From contig JADKHC010000035.1 of assembly GCA_016721945.1 (NCBI GenBank), forward strand, positions 1 to 15,245: DNA of 15,245 nucleotides, written 5' to 3'. Position 1 is the first letter of the stretch. The number at the start of each line of letters is the position of its first letter. A model generated the notes under the pieces. That model ran no database searches, had not been told where the DNA came from, and worked only from the letters and a program-made list of their open reading frames with translations. The DNA comes from Verrucomicrobiota bacterium (GTDB lineage: Bacteria; Verrucomicrobiota; Verrucomicrobiia; Opitutales; Opitutaceae). Shown piece by piece: positions 7,414 to 14,379 of this stretch. The position numbers were made by a program, and so were the translations under genes.

Positions 7414-7565
7414 GGAGCCACCGATGCACACTGATAAACACCGATGCCCCGGAGGATTGTTTTAACGCCGCGCGAGAAGTTTCCTGTTTAACCAGACAGT
7501 GAGCGATCAGATCGCCAAAACCCTGACGTTGTTTCAGCCCCAATCTGTGCTCATCGGTGGTCATT
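7414..7565. repeat. P-family repeat, long copy P2
   Basis: Imperfect terminal arms (GCCACCGATGCACACTGATA and, at the right, AATCTGTGCTCATCGGTGGT) surround a core that is not palindromic. The reverse complement of the whole element is nearly identical to 12305-12464; by eye I count about eight differences over some 145 bases. Shared core words include GGGGCTGAAACAACGTCAGG and GGTTAAACAGGAAACTTCTC. Confidence 0.8.
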
Positions 7566-7643
7566 CGCACTGGGTCTGATACTCCCCTACAAATGACAGA
7601 ATAGATCTCGGGCATGTAGGGTGTGCGTTGGTTTGGTTAAATG

Positions 7644-7663
7644 CCTCGGGGCTTGCCCCGGGG
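7644..7663. terminator. Strong GC-rich hairpin, possible terminator of the NarL-type operon
   Basis: CCTCGGGGC (7644-7652) pairs with GCCCCGGGG (7655-7663), with one G-T pair and the innermost bases forming the loop. It lies about 150 bases past the stop of the regulator at 7810 and is not followed by a clear T-run on either strand. A related GGGCGAAGCCC hairpin occurs at about 727-737. Confidence 0.3.
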
Positions 7664-7721
7664 TTGTCTACTGTGGCTCCCAACTGAATGGTTCCGGCTT
7701 AGCCGTGACGATGGAGTTGTA

Positions 7722-7798
7722 GGTGGAGCTCGATGTCCCTCATCGGGCTTGATCGGAGCCGCGCTCTAACCAGCCCGTTAGGGACAACGGGCTCCACC
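7722..7798. repeat. R-family palindromic repeat, copy R2
   Basis: Terminal boxes GGTGGAGC (7722-7729) and GCTCCACC (7791-7798) are exact complements. Further in, TGTCCCTCATCGGGCT and the reverse complement of AGCCCGTTAGGGACA pair with few mismatches, so the whole unit can form a long stem. It lies just beyond the stop codon of the NarL-type regulator and may end or protect that transcript. Confidence 0.75.
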
Positions 7799-7809
7799 CG
7801 CTACAGCAT

Positions 7810-8454
7810 TTATAGTTCGGCGATACCTTCGCGTACCGCGTAGCGTACGAGTTCAGCGGCGCTGTTGCAGTTGATTTTAGCCATCAATTTCGAGCGACAG
7901 GCTTCGACCGACTTTATACTCAGTTTAAGTTTTTCGGCGATTTCCTTGTTGCGCATCCCATCCGTGATGAAGCGCATTATTTCCCTTTCGCGTTGTGTAA
8001 GCGTCGGAGCGATGGGGGCGGGTGAGTTGAAACTTTGCGCGCGGAGTAGCGCCGTGGTGATCGCTGGGCAAAGGTAGAATCGGCCACCGATCACAGTCTT
8101 AATCGCCCGAAGTAATTCTTCGCTGGCATCTTCCTTGATCACGTAGCCGACGACTCCGGCTCGCAAGGCCCGGTTGACAATTTCCGGGGCGGACTCGGCG
8201 GAGAGGATGATGATTTTTGTGTCAGGGTTGGCGGCGAGGATGCGGCGCGAAGCATCGATCCCGTTGGTTTCCGAGAGATGGAGGTCCATCACGACGACAT
8301 CGGGATGAGATTCGCCGGCCTTGGCCACTGCTTCCACGGCATCGGCGGCTTCTCCGATGACTTCCAAGTCGGCTTCTTTTTCAAGAATCATCCGCACGCC
8401 TTGGCGCACGATGCTGTGGTCATCGACGAGGAGGATTGTTGTACGTTTGCTCAT
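7810..8454 (-). CDS. NarL/FixJ-family response regulator (receiver plus LuxR-type HTH)
   Basis: With ATG 8454 the protein is 214 aa, the usual size. Receiver domain at 5-122: acidic pair D11-D12, phosphoacceptor D57 in VVMDLHL, S85 and K107. Residues 151-210 are a LuxR-type helix-turn-helix (LTQREREIMRFITDGMRNKE then SIKSVEACRSKLMAKI), so it is a DNA-binding transcription factor activated by phosphorylation. The longer frame opening at 8499 overlaps the kinase and starts with an atypical Ser/Pro-rich stretch, so I prefer 8454, 22 bp after the hybrid kinase stop. That spacing implies an operon and suggests phosphotransfer from the hybrid kinase, directly or through its receiver. The usual proline after the LxL motif is serine here (LSETNG). 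There is no obvious Shine-Dalgarno site. Confidence 0.9.
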   Translation of the reverse strand: MSKRTTILLVDDHSIVRQGVRMILEKEADLEVIGEAADAVEAVAKAGESHPDVVVMDLHLSETNGIDASRRILAANPDTKIIILSAESAPEIVNRALRAGVVGYVIKEDASEELLRAIKTVIGGRFYLCPAITTALLRAQSFNSPAPIAPTLTQREREIMRFITDGMRNKEIAEKLKLSIKSVEACRSKLMAKINCNSAAELVRYAVREGIAEL

Positions 8455-8476
8455 GGTTGTAGCCAGCAGGGATGGC

Positions 8477-11400
8477 TCAGGGCTTGTCGATGCAGGCACG
8501 CACGGCGTTAGCGAGCGCCTCGGAGGTGAAGGGCTTGGCTAAATAAGCGATGCCTTCGGCAGCGAGTTGCGCGGGCTTGATCCGGTCACCGCTGTAACCG
8601 GTGCAGAGGATCTGGCGTAGGGTGGGCTTGGTCTGCTTCAATCGCAGGCAAAGTTCCAGGCCGGTGATGCCTTCGGGCATCACCATATCGGTGAAGAGCA
8701 GACCGATCTCAGGCGCATGCTTTTCCCAGATGGCGAGGGCGGCCACGCCGTTTTCCGCTTCGAAGACGCGATAGCCGAGCACTTTCAGGCTTAGGACGAC
8801 CATGTTTCTGAAACTGTAATCGTCTTCGACCACGAGGATGCCTTCGGCGCCGCCTTGGATCGTGGCGGTCGGTTTGTTGCTGGGCGAAGGTTTTGGTTCC
8901 AGGCTGGCGGGCAGGAAAATCCGGAAGGTCGAGCCTTGTCCGACGATGCTCTGCACGTTGATCCAGCCCTTGTGTTGCTTGACGATGCTGTAGACGGTGG
9001 CGAGGCTAGACCGGTGCCTTTGCCTGGTTCTTTGGTGGTGAAGAATGGTTCGAAAATGCGCTTTAATGTGGCTTCGTCCATGCCGCTGCCGGTGTCGTTC
9101 ACACTCAGGCAGACGAATGTGCCTGAACGGTTTTCCACGTCGCCCAGGGTTTCAGTCGCGCTTAACGTCATCAAGCTGGTCTCGATGGTGAGGCGTCCGC
9201 CTTGGGGCATGGCGTCGCGGGCATTGACGCAGAGGTTCATCACGACCTGATCGATCATGCCTGCATCGGCATCGATCCAGAGCGGCAATGCTTCGCTGGT
9301 AAAGACGAGCTTGATGTGTTCGCCGATCAGGCGGCGGAGCATTTTCAGTAAATTCGTGAGCAGGTCGTTGAGATCGGTGGTGGCGATCTGCATGACTTGT
9401 CGACGACTAAACACCAGAAGCTGGCGGGTGAGTGATGCCGCACGCTTGGCCTCGTCTTCGAGTTCTTTGAGCGAGTCTTTGATGTCGGCACCCAGCCCTG
9501 GTGTACACTGAAGCAGGTTCAGGTGCATCATGATCGCGGCCAGAATATTGTTGAAATCATGCGCGACGCCGCCGGCCAGTTGCCCGATCGCATCCATCTT
9601 TTGCGAATGGAGGAGTTGGAGTTCGAGCTGTTTGCGCGTGGTGATATCGCGGACGACGCAGGCGAACTGGCCTGCTTGGGGGCGGAACGCTAGGACGTCA
9701 AAGTGCTTGTCAAGTTCATGGGTGTAATCATCGAAGCGTTTGGGTTGGCCGGTACGCTCAACATCGCCAAAAGTCTTGATCCATCGCTCTTCGATCGTGG
9801 GCAGGACCTCACGGACGGTATGGCCAATGAGGTTTTTGGCTTTCAGCCCGGTCATTTGCTCATAGGCCGGGTTGACGGCGATGAAGCGGTAGTCGACCGG
9901 GTTTCCCATGGGGTCGAAGATTATCTCATGTAACGCGAAACCATCGAGCATCTGCTCGAAGAGCATGCTGTACTGTTCGCGGCTGGTGCGAAGCACGGTC
10001 GTGTCGATGAGGAACCCTTCGATACCGACAACTTTCGGTCCTTCTTTGACCAAGTGGGTCGAGAAAGTATGGTAACCGATACTGCCATCCTTGCGCTTGC
10101 GCGAGAACTCTGCGGTTGCTACGTGAGCGCCGCCTAGAATTGTTTCCACGATTTCCATCGCTCCCTTCAGGTCGGTCTCGGTCTGCGTGAGGCTGAAATG
10201 TTTTCCAATGACTTCATCGGCGCGGTCATAGCCATGCAGTTGCAGCCAAGCTGAGTTAACCTTTTGAAACCGACCTGCGGGATCGATGAAGAAGTAGCCA
10301 GCCTCTGTTGTTTCCAGGACTTCACGCAAATGCTCCTCACTCGAGCGGAGTGCCTGCTCTGAGAGCAGTTTCTCAACGGCTACGGTGACGTAGTCTGCCA
10401 GTGCTTCGAATTGCTCGATCTTTTCGGCACTGAAGCGATTCTTCTGCCGGTCGTTGAGCTGAAGGAGCCCTACCGTGCCATGCCGACTGCGTAATGGGAT
10501 TAATGCGACGGATTCGTAGCCTTCGCTGTGGCAGCGATTGCGGGTGCCTTTCGGCGGATCTGTTATAGCGGTGCCCGCAAGCAAGGCCGTTGTGCTGTTC
10601 GTCCAAAAGCTTCCGCGTTGGGTGAAGAAGGATTGGTTTGGTTCGGTTCTCCCTTGCAGGACAGTGCCGCACATGCAGGCCAGCACTGGTTTTCCGGTCG
10701 GGTCGCAGATGGGCTCACCATCGGGACGAAAACAGCAGAGGTGATTTTCTGCTTTCACAAAGTCGTTGGAGAGCCCGCTGGTTTCGTAGTACGGGTAGTC
10801 AGGGCCATCCCGCAGGCGGATGCCCACCGCTTCGCAGTCTGAGAGCTCCTTCAAAAAGCGTGTCAATTCCTGGGCGAGATCTTTTAGTTCAGCCGCCTGG
10901 TTACAGATGCGCAGCAGCCGAATCGTGGCCAGGCGGCCGTCTTCGGCCTGCTTCCGGCCGGTGATGTCGCGGGTGAAACTCAGGGCGCATTCCTCGCCGT
11001 TAATATTGAGAACCTTGGCAGAGAGCAACCCGATGAAGGTGCGACCATCCTTGGCGCGAAACGGAGCCTCCAGCCCGACCACTTCGCCCGCTGTCTTCAG
11101 ACCGGCGACCATGCGCTCACGGTCGGATTTGTTCACCCAGATACCGAGTCCGCCAGGTAAAGATGAGCGCCCGAGCACCTCCTCGCGTGTGTAGCCGAGG
11201 ATCTTGCTGAAGCCTTCGTTGATGTCGATGTACACGCCGTCTTCGAGCCGGTTGATGTTGATCGAATCCGGGCTGATGTGGAAAGCGCGGGAAAACTTTT
11301 TTTCGCTCTCGCGCAAGGCGGCCTCTGCGCGGCGCTGGGCGGCTCGTTGTTCGGGCACATGCAGTGCGGAGGCGACGGCGGCAATGAGCTTTGCCGGGTC

Positions 11401-11724
11401 GTTATGGAGAACGAAATCGCAGGCCCCCATTTTTAGCAATTCGACTGCTTCCAGGCCGAGCTGGTTAGAGACGACGATGCAGGGCAGATCCGGCGCGGCG
11501 AGGTGCAGGAGCGCGAGAACTTTGTCGGGACTTAAAGGTTCTGGCTGGTTATGGGCTATAACTAATTGCCATGCTTTTTCGTCCAAGGCAGCGCGTAACT
11601 GTTCTGCATTCGGTACAATCTGGGCTTTAACGTCATAGCCTGCGGCGCTGAGTGCATGCGCAACTAAAGCCGCGTCTGTCGCAGAATCGGTTATCTGCAA
11701 GATGTTAAGGTCCCTCGTGCTCAA
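8477..11724 (-). CDS. Hybrid sensor histidine kinase, interrupted by an apparent 1-base deletion at 9006/9007
   Basis: Restoring one G between 9007 and 9006 (minus-strand CTAGCCTC to CTAGGCCTC) joins two frames into a protein of about 1082 aa and rebuilds the G2 box GTGLGLATVYSIV; as given, the kinase frame ends at 8791. Domains: receiver-like 5-122 without phosphoacceptor (IAHNQPE where an Asp is expected); PAS 140-258; GAF 265-455 with clustered cysteines 330, 331, 340, 350, 352 and 398; PAS 462-580; PAS 582-698; kinase core with H722 in GVAHDFNNI, N-box NLCVNARDAM, DTGSGMD and FEPFFTTK; and a C-terminal receiver with EDD, D about 1013 in FTDMVMP, T in CTGYS and K in AKPF. No membrane segment is seen. 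TTG 11724 is the only plausible start, since an in-frame stop lies just upstream. It may be a sequencing error or a recent null mutation. Confidence 0.85.
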
Positions 11725-11838
11725 GTGCGCTGGGGTAGTTGCATAACTTACTTATAATCGGCCCGAACGCCAGAATCTTGCGGATTAGTTAAGAAACTGT
11801 AAACGCCATAAAACGGTGTCGTTGGGAGTGCGTAAATT
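11725..11838. promoter_or_regulatory. Divergent promoter region between the hybrid kinase and the small Lar-like gene
   Basis: This 114-bp gap must serve both directions. On the minus strand TATAAG in CCGATTATAAGTAAG (about 11746-11760) could be a -10 box for the kinase. On the plus strand GGGAG (11824-11828) lies ten bases before the GTG start at 11839. A perfect match to the DnaA-box consensus, TGTGGATAA at 11838-11846, overlaps that GTG; a single box is weak evidence for function. Confidence 0.35.
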
Positions 11839-12168
11839 GTGGATAACTTTCCGCCGGAAAAGCTGGCCAAGCCGAAGGAAACCGGACGTCTTAGCCAGCT
11901 TCCAACCGTGAGCTACATAGACGTCCCCGAATTCGTGCTGCGTGATTGTCCACTTTGCCTCCGCGTAGCTGTGCTCGCGGCCAAAGGCTGCCACGAACGG
12001 CGCTATCGCATCTACTGCGACGGCCTCACCGCGAAGCCCACGCCGACCTGCACCCGACAGACCGACTGGTGGCACACGCCCGAGGCGGCGGAGACAGAAT
12101 GGAACCTGGATCACGACGTCCCGCTCCCGCTGTTTCCTGATCAAGTGCTTACCGCGAAAGCAGGGTAG
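11839..12168 (+). CDS. Small protein with Lar-like zinc-ribbon pattern
   Basis: A 109-aa frame opens with GTG at 11839, preceded by GGGAG at ten bases. The central part, LRDCPLC (residues 35-40), then YRIYCDG (56-62) and TPEAAETEWN (80-89), follows the order CPxC ... (V/I)xC ... T-x-E-A-A-x-x-WN typical of Lar-like zinc-ribbon proteins, originally known from phage restriction alleviation and common as small accessory proteins. The second knuckle has only one cysteine in the expected place (C60), with C51 and C71 nearby, so metal binding is uncertain. The frame stands alone and divergent from the hybrid kinase. An overlapping minus-strand frame (12144-11785) shows no recognisable family, which favours the plus-strand reading. 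It could still be a degraded or mobile-element-derived gene. Confidence 0.45.
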   Translation: MDNFPPEKLAKPKETGRLSQLPTVSYIDVPEFVLRDCPLCLRVAVLAAKGCHERRYRIYCDGLTAKPTPTCTRQTDWWHTPEAAETEWNLDHDVPLPLFPDQVLTAKAG

Positions 12169-12304
12169 CAGGGCTTTTGTCGGGCCGGAGATGTTATAGA
12201 TCTGGTACCGAGCGAAGCGGCAGTCAGGCCCTCAGCAAAACAGGAACGAACTGGGCTATCCCAGCCGCCTTATGCTTTTACCCTTAGCCGTAACCATTCA
12301 GCTG

Positions 12305-12464
12305 GGAGCCACCGATGACCACCGATGAGCACAGATTGGGGCTGAAACAACGTCAGGGTTTTGGCGATCTGATCGCCCACGGTCTGGTTAAACAGGAAAC
12401 TTCTCGCACTGCGTTAAACAATCCTCCTGGGAATCTGTGTTTATCAGTGTGCATCGGTGGCTGC
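12305..12464. repeat. P-family repeat, long copy P3 (inverted relative to P2)
   Basis: Arms CCACCGATGACCACCGATGA (left) and GTTTATCAGTGTGCATCGGT (right) are imperfect inverted repeats. The core matches the reverse complement of 7414-7565 almost throughout. The flank TTAGCCGTAACCATTCAGC (about 12286-12304) also recurs, inverted and diverged, near 7676-7705. Confidence 0.8.
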
Positions 12465-12544
12465 ATTGCATGGTGCATCTTCGGGTTCGCAGAAGAAAGC
12501 GATGTGAAGGCAGCTACCTCCCCAGCGTGGGGCGGCGTGCAGCA

Positions 12545-12609
12545 GGTGGAGCCGAGTCCCAATCGGGTTGCCGCTTTCGAACCAGCCCGACGACAACTTG
12601 GGCTCCACC
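12545..12609. repeat. R-family palindromic repeat, copy R3
   Basis: Terminal boxes GGTGGAGCC (12545-12553) and GGCTCCACC (12601-12609) are exact complements. Inner words GAGTCCC, ATCGGGTT and AACCAGCCCGA echo the copies at 1019-1084 and 7722-7798, though the middle is more diverged. Confidence 0.7.
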
Positions 12610-12644
12610 TGATTAATCCGGCGGTGAAAGCGCCTATTTTCAGG

Positions 12645-12663
12645 CCCTCCCCAGCGGGGAGGG
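12645..12663. terminator. Perfect 8-bp GC hairpin, possible terminator or repeat fragment
   Basis: CCCTCCCC (12645-12652) and GGGGAGGG (12656-12663) pair around AGC. A related, imperfect CTCCCCAGCGTGGGG lies at about 12519-12533. No T-run follows on either strand, so it may be another dispersed palindrome type and not a true terminator. Confidence 0.35.
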
Positions 12664-12691
12664 CGTGCAACTGTTGTCGGTGTTCGATGGG

Positions 12692-12740
12692 TAGGGACGG
12701 ACCGCCGATGTCCCAATCGGACGACTGTGGGTCGTCCCTA
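12692..12740. repeat. Palindromic repeat overlapping the homoserine dehydrogenase stop codon
   Basis: Outer arms TAGGGACG (12692-12699) and CGTCCCTA (12733-12740) are exact complements. The inner GGACGAC (12719-12725) and GTCGTCC (12731-12737) also form a perfect 7-bp stem. The TAG stop of the minus-strand dehydrogenase frame (12738-12740) lies inside the outer arm. Confidence 0.7.
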
Positions 12741-14252
12741 GCCATTTGGATATGCCTGAAGCCTTGGCCCAATGCGGCGCTGTCTTGTTGCAGCATCAGC
12801 CAGACCATGCAGCTGGCGGAGTTCGAAGAGCAGAGATCGAGGTGAGCGCGTTGACTCAACGCCAGCAACGCTTCCGAACCAGCGCATTGGGGTAATGCGC
12901 TCCACGGTGAAGTCCTCGACGGGGAGGAGCAATGACGGGCCCTTCACGGCCGGGAGCTTGGCAATGGCGGCGCGCGCCTTGTCCATCGCGGCGCGGCTGG
13001 CGCGGTGCGTCATCAAGATGAGGGGAACGGCTTCACCTTCGTTGCCTTCGGGCTGGACGATGGAGGCGATGCTGATGCCTGCCTTGCTGAGAATGGCGGA
13101 AACCTTGGCGATAACGCCTGGTTTATCGAGGACGTTGAGGCGAAGGTAGAAGCGCGAAGAGGTTTCGCTGTAGGGGATAACGGTGCCTTGCGCGCAAGGC
13201 GCGAAGGCGGGCACGCGGTCGAGTGTGCTGCGGGTGATGTCGAGACCGGCGTCGGCGAGATCGCTGAGCACGGCGCTGGCGGTGGCATCTTTACCGGCAC
13301 CGCGTCCGTAGTAGAGTGTGTCACCAATCGGAAAACCGGAAACGAAAACGGCGTTGAACACGTCGTTCACACTGGCGAGCACGTGGCTCTGCGGTACGAG
13401 CGTGGGGCTGACGGCGACGCTGATGCGTGCGCCAGCGGCGGCTTTTGCTTTTTTGCCTTTGGCGGCTTTAGCGCCTTTCGCTGGTTCGGCGAGGTGGACG
13501 GAGCCGAGGAGTTTGATGGTGTAGCCGAGTTGTTGCGCGAAACGGATATCGAGCGGCGTGAGTGGGCGGATGCCTTCGACGTGGATGTCGTGGTGGTCGA
13601 CCCAGAAGCCGTGCGCGAGCGAGGCGAGGATGCCGGTTTTGTGGGCGGCGTCGTGGCCGTCGACATCGAGAGTCGGGTCGGCTTCGGCATAACCGAGGCG
13701 TTGGGCATCGGCGAGGACCGCGTCGAAGGCAGCGCCTTCGCGTGTCATGCGGGTGAGGATGTAATTGCAGGTGCCGTTGACGATCCCGTAGATGCGCTCG
13801 AAGCGATTGCCGACGAGGGCTTCGCGCAGAGTCTTGATGATCGGGATGCCACCGGCGACGCTGGCTTCGTAGTAGAGATTGGTGCCGGCTTTTTTGGCGG
13901 CAGCGAAGAGTTCGGGGCCGTGGGCGGAGAGCAGGGCTTTGTTGGCGGTGACGACGGCTTTTCCGCGTTCGAGGGCGGCGAGGACGATAACCTTGGCTAT
14001 GCCGGTGCCGCCGACGAGTTCGGTGACGATCTGAATCTCGGGATCTTCCACGACGTCTTTCCAGTTGAGCGTCATCAATGATGGCGTGATCGGGTAGGGG
14101 CGGGGTTCGTCGAAGGCTTTGACTGCGACCTTACGGACGACGAGGCGGACGCCGGTTCGCGCGGCCATGAGCTCCGCATTCTGTTGGAGGGCGTTGAATA
14201 CGCCGCTGCCCACGGTACCGCCGCCGATCATTCCGAGATTAACTTGTTTCAT
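12738..14252 (-). CDS. hom: Homoserine dehydrogenase with ACT domain
   Basis: It catalyses NAD(P)H-dependent reduction of aspartate semialdehyde to homoserine, the branch to threonine and methionine. From ATG 14252 the protein is 504 aa: nucleotide-binding GMIGGGTVGSG (7-17), TANKALL (103-109), substrate region NGTCNYILTRM (159-169), GYAEADPTLDVDGHDAAHK with E190 and catalytic K205, and a C-terminal ACT domain (about 365-435, YLRLNVLDKPGVIAKVSAIL), which typically binds a feedback amino acid. A Lys/Ala-rich insert sits at about 257-274. The family normally ends near residue 447 (LLLPVED); here about 57 more residues run on to a stop inside a palindromic repeat. An upstream TTG at 14297 is unlikely as a start. 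No Shine-Dalgarno site is evident. It is 127 bp downstream of the AraC-type gene, on the same strand. Confidence 0.95.
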   Translation of the reverse strand: MKQVNLGMIGGGTVGSGVFNALQQNAELMAARTGVRLVVRKVAVKAFDEPRPYPITPSLMTLNWKDVVEDPEIQIVTELVGGTGIAKVIVLAALERGKAVVTANKALLSAHGPELFAAAKKAGTNLYYEASVAGGIPIIKTLREALVGNRFERIYGIVNGTCNYILTRMTREGAAFDAVLADAQRLGYAEADPTLDVDGHDAAHKTGILASLAHGFWVDHHDIHVEGIRPLTPLDIRFAQQLGYTIKLLGSVHLAEPAKGAKAAKGKKAKAAAGARISVAVSPTLVPQSHVLASVNDVFNAVFVSGFPIGDTLYYGRGAGKDATASAVLSDLADAGLDITRSTLDRVPAFAPCAQGTVIPYSETSSRFYLRLNVLDKPGVIAKVSAILSKAGISIASIVQPEGNEGEAVPLILMTHRASRAAMDKARAAIAKLPAVKGPSLLLPVEDFTVERITPMRWFGSVAGVESTRSPRSLLFELRQLHGLADAATRQRRIGPRLQAYPNG

Positions 14253-14379
14253 AGAGGTGAGAACGGTGAGCAAAAACCCTCGGCGGCGGCGCGACAATGC
14301 TTGTTTGGTGAAATTTCACGGTCAACCAGGAGCCGGAGTTCGGGCTGCGAAGCGGCAGCGATTCAGCGCGCGATGCCGA
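14253..14379 (-). promoter_or_regulatory. Short gap upstream of homoserine dehydrogenase
   Basis: This 127-bp gap between the AraC-type stop and the dehydrogenase ATG would hold the promoter of the dehydrogenase if it is transcribed separately. I see no clear -35/-10 boxes, terminator stem or Shine-Dalgarno sequence in it. Confidence 0.25.

Larger units (their letters stand above)
7242..7809. other. Intergenic repeat mosaic between the IS element and the NarL-type regulator
   Basis: This 568-bp gap holds no credible gene. It contains Q3 (7264-7350), the long P element P2 (7414-7565), a strong hairpin (7644-7663) and R2 (7722-7798). A stretch around 7671-7705 (CTCCCAACTGAATGGTTCCG) is the reverse complement of sequence beside P3 near 12288-12310, showing that homology between these two gaps extends outside the P core. 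The open frame at 7615-7367 runs through P2 and is repeat-derived. Confidence 0.8.
12169..12737. other. Intergenic repeat mosaic between convergent genes
   Basis: This 569-bp gap separates the small plus-strand gene from the convergent homoserine dehydrogenase gene and holds no credible gene. It contains a small hairpin CTGGG/CCCAG at 12251-12264, P3 (12305-12464), R3 (12545-12609), a strong hairpin (12645-12663) and another palindrome (12692-12740) that reaches the dehydrogenase stop codon. Frames such as 12315-12845 and the overlapping minus-strand ones are repeat-derived. Confidence 0.8.

Noticed and set aside
7367..7615. 82-aa minus-strand open frame
   Set aside because: It is translation of the P2 element; similarity to the frame at 12315 reflects shared repeat DNA and not a gene family.
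8455..8499. Longer start for the NarL-type regulator at 8499
   Set aside because: It adds a Ser/Pro-rich stretch overlapping the kinase end and not found in the family; ATG 8454 begins the receiver properly.
11785..12144. 119-aa minus-strand frame opposite the Lar-like gene
   Set aside because: No recognisable family; it would overlap the divergent promoter region, and the plus-strand frame has a better motif pattern.
592..12737. Possible CRISPR array from the recurring short repeats
   Set aside because: The repeats are dispersed palindromes of differing spacing and orientation, not regular direct repeats with unique spacers, and no cas genes are present.
12315..12845. 176-aa plus-strand frame and the overlapping minus-strand frames at 12353-12868 and 12444-12716
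   Set aside because: They cross P3, R3 and hairpins and part of the dehydrogenase tail; no recognisable domain or ribosome-binding site.
13005..14081. 358-aa plus-strand frame rich in Gly, Glu and Asp
   Set aside because: It is the antisense shadow of homoserine dehydrogenase, which has clear motifs on the other strand.
14253..14297. Upstream TTG start for homoserine dehydrogenase
   Set aside because: It adds an Arg-rich leader (MSRRRRGFLL) before the natural MKQVNLGMIGGG start at ATG 14252.
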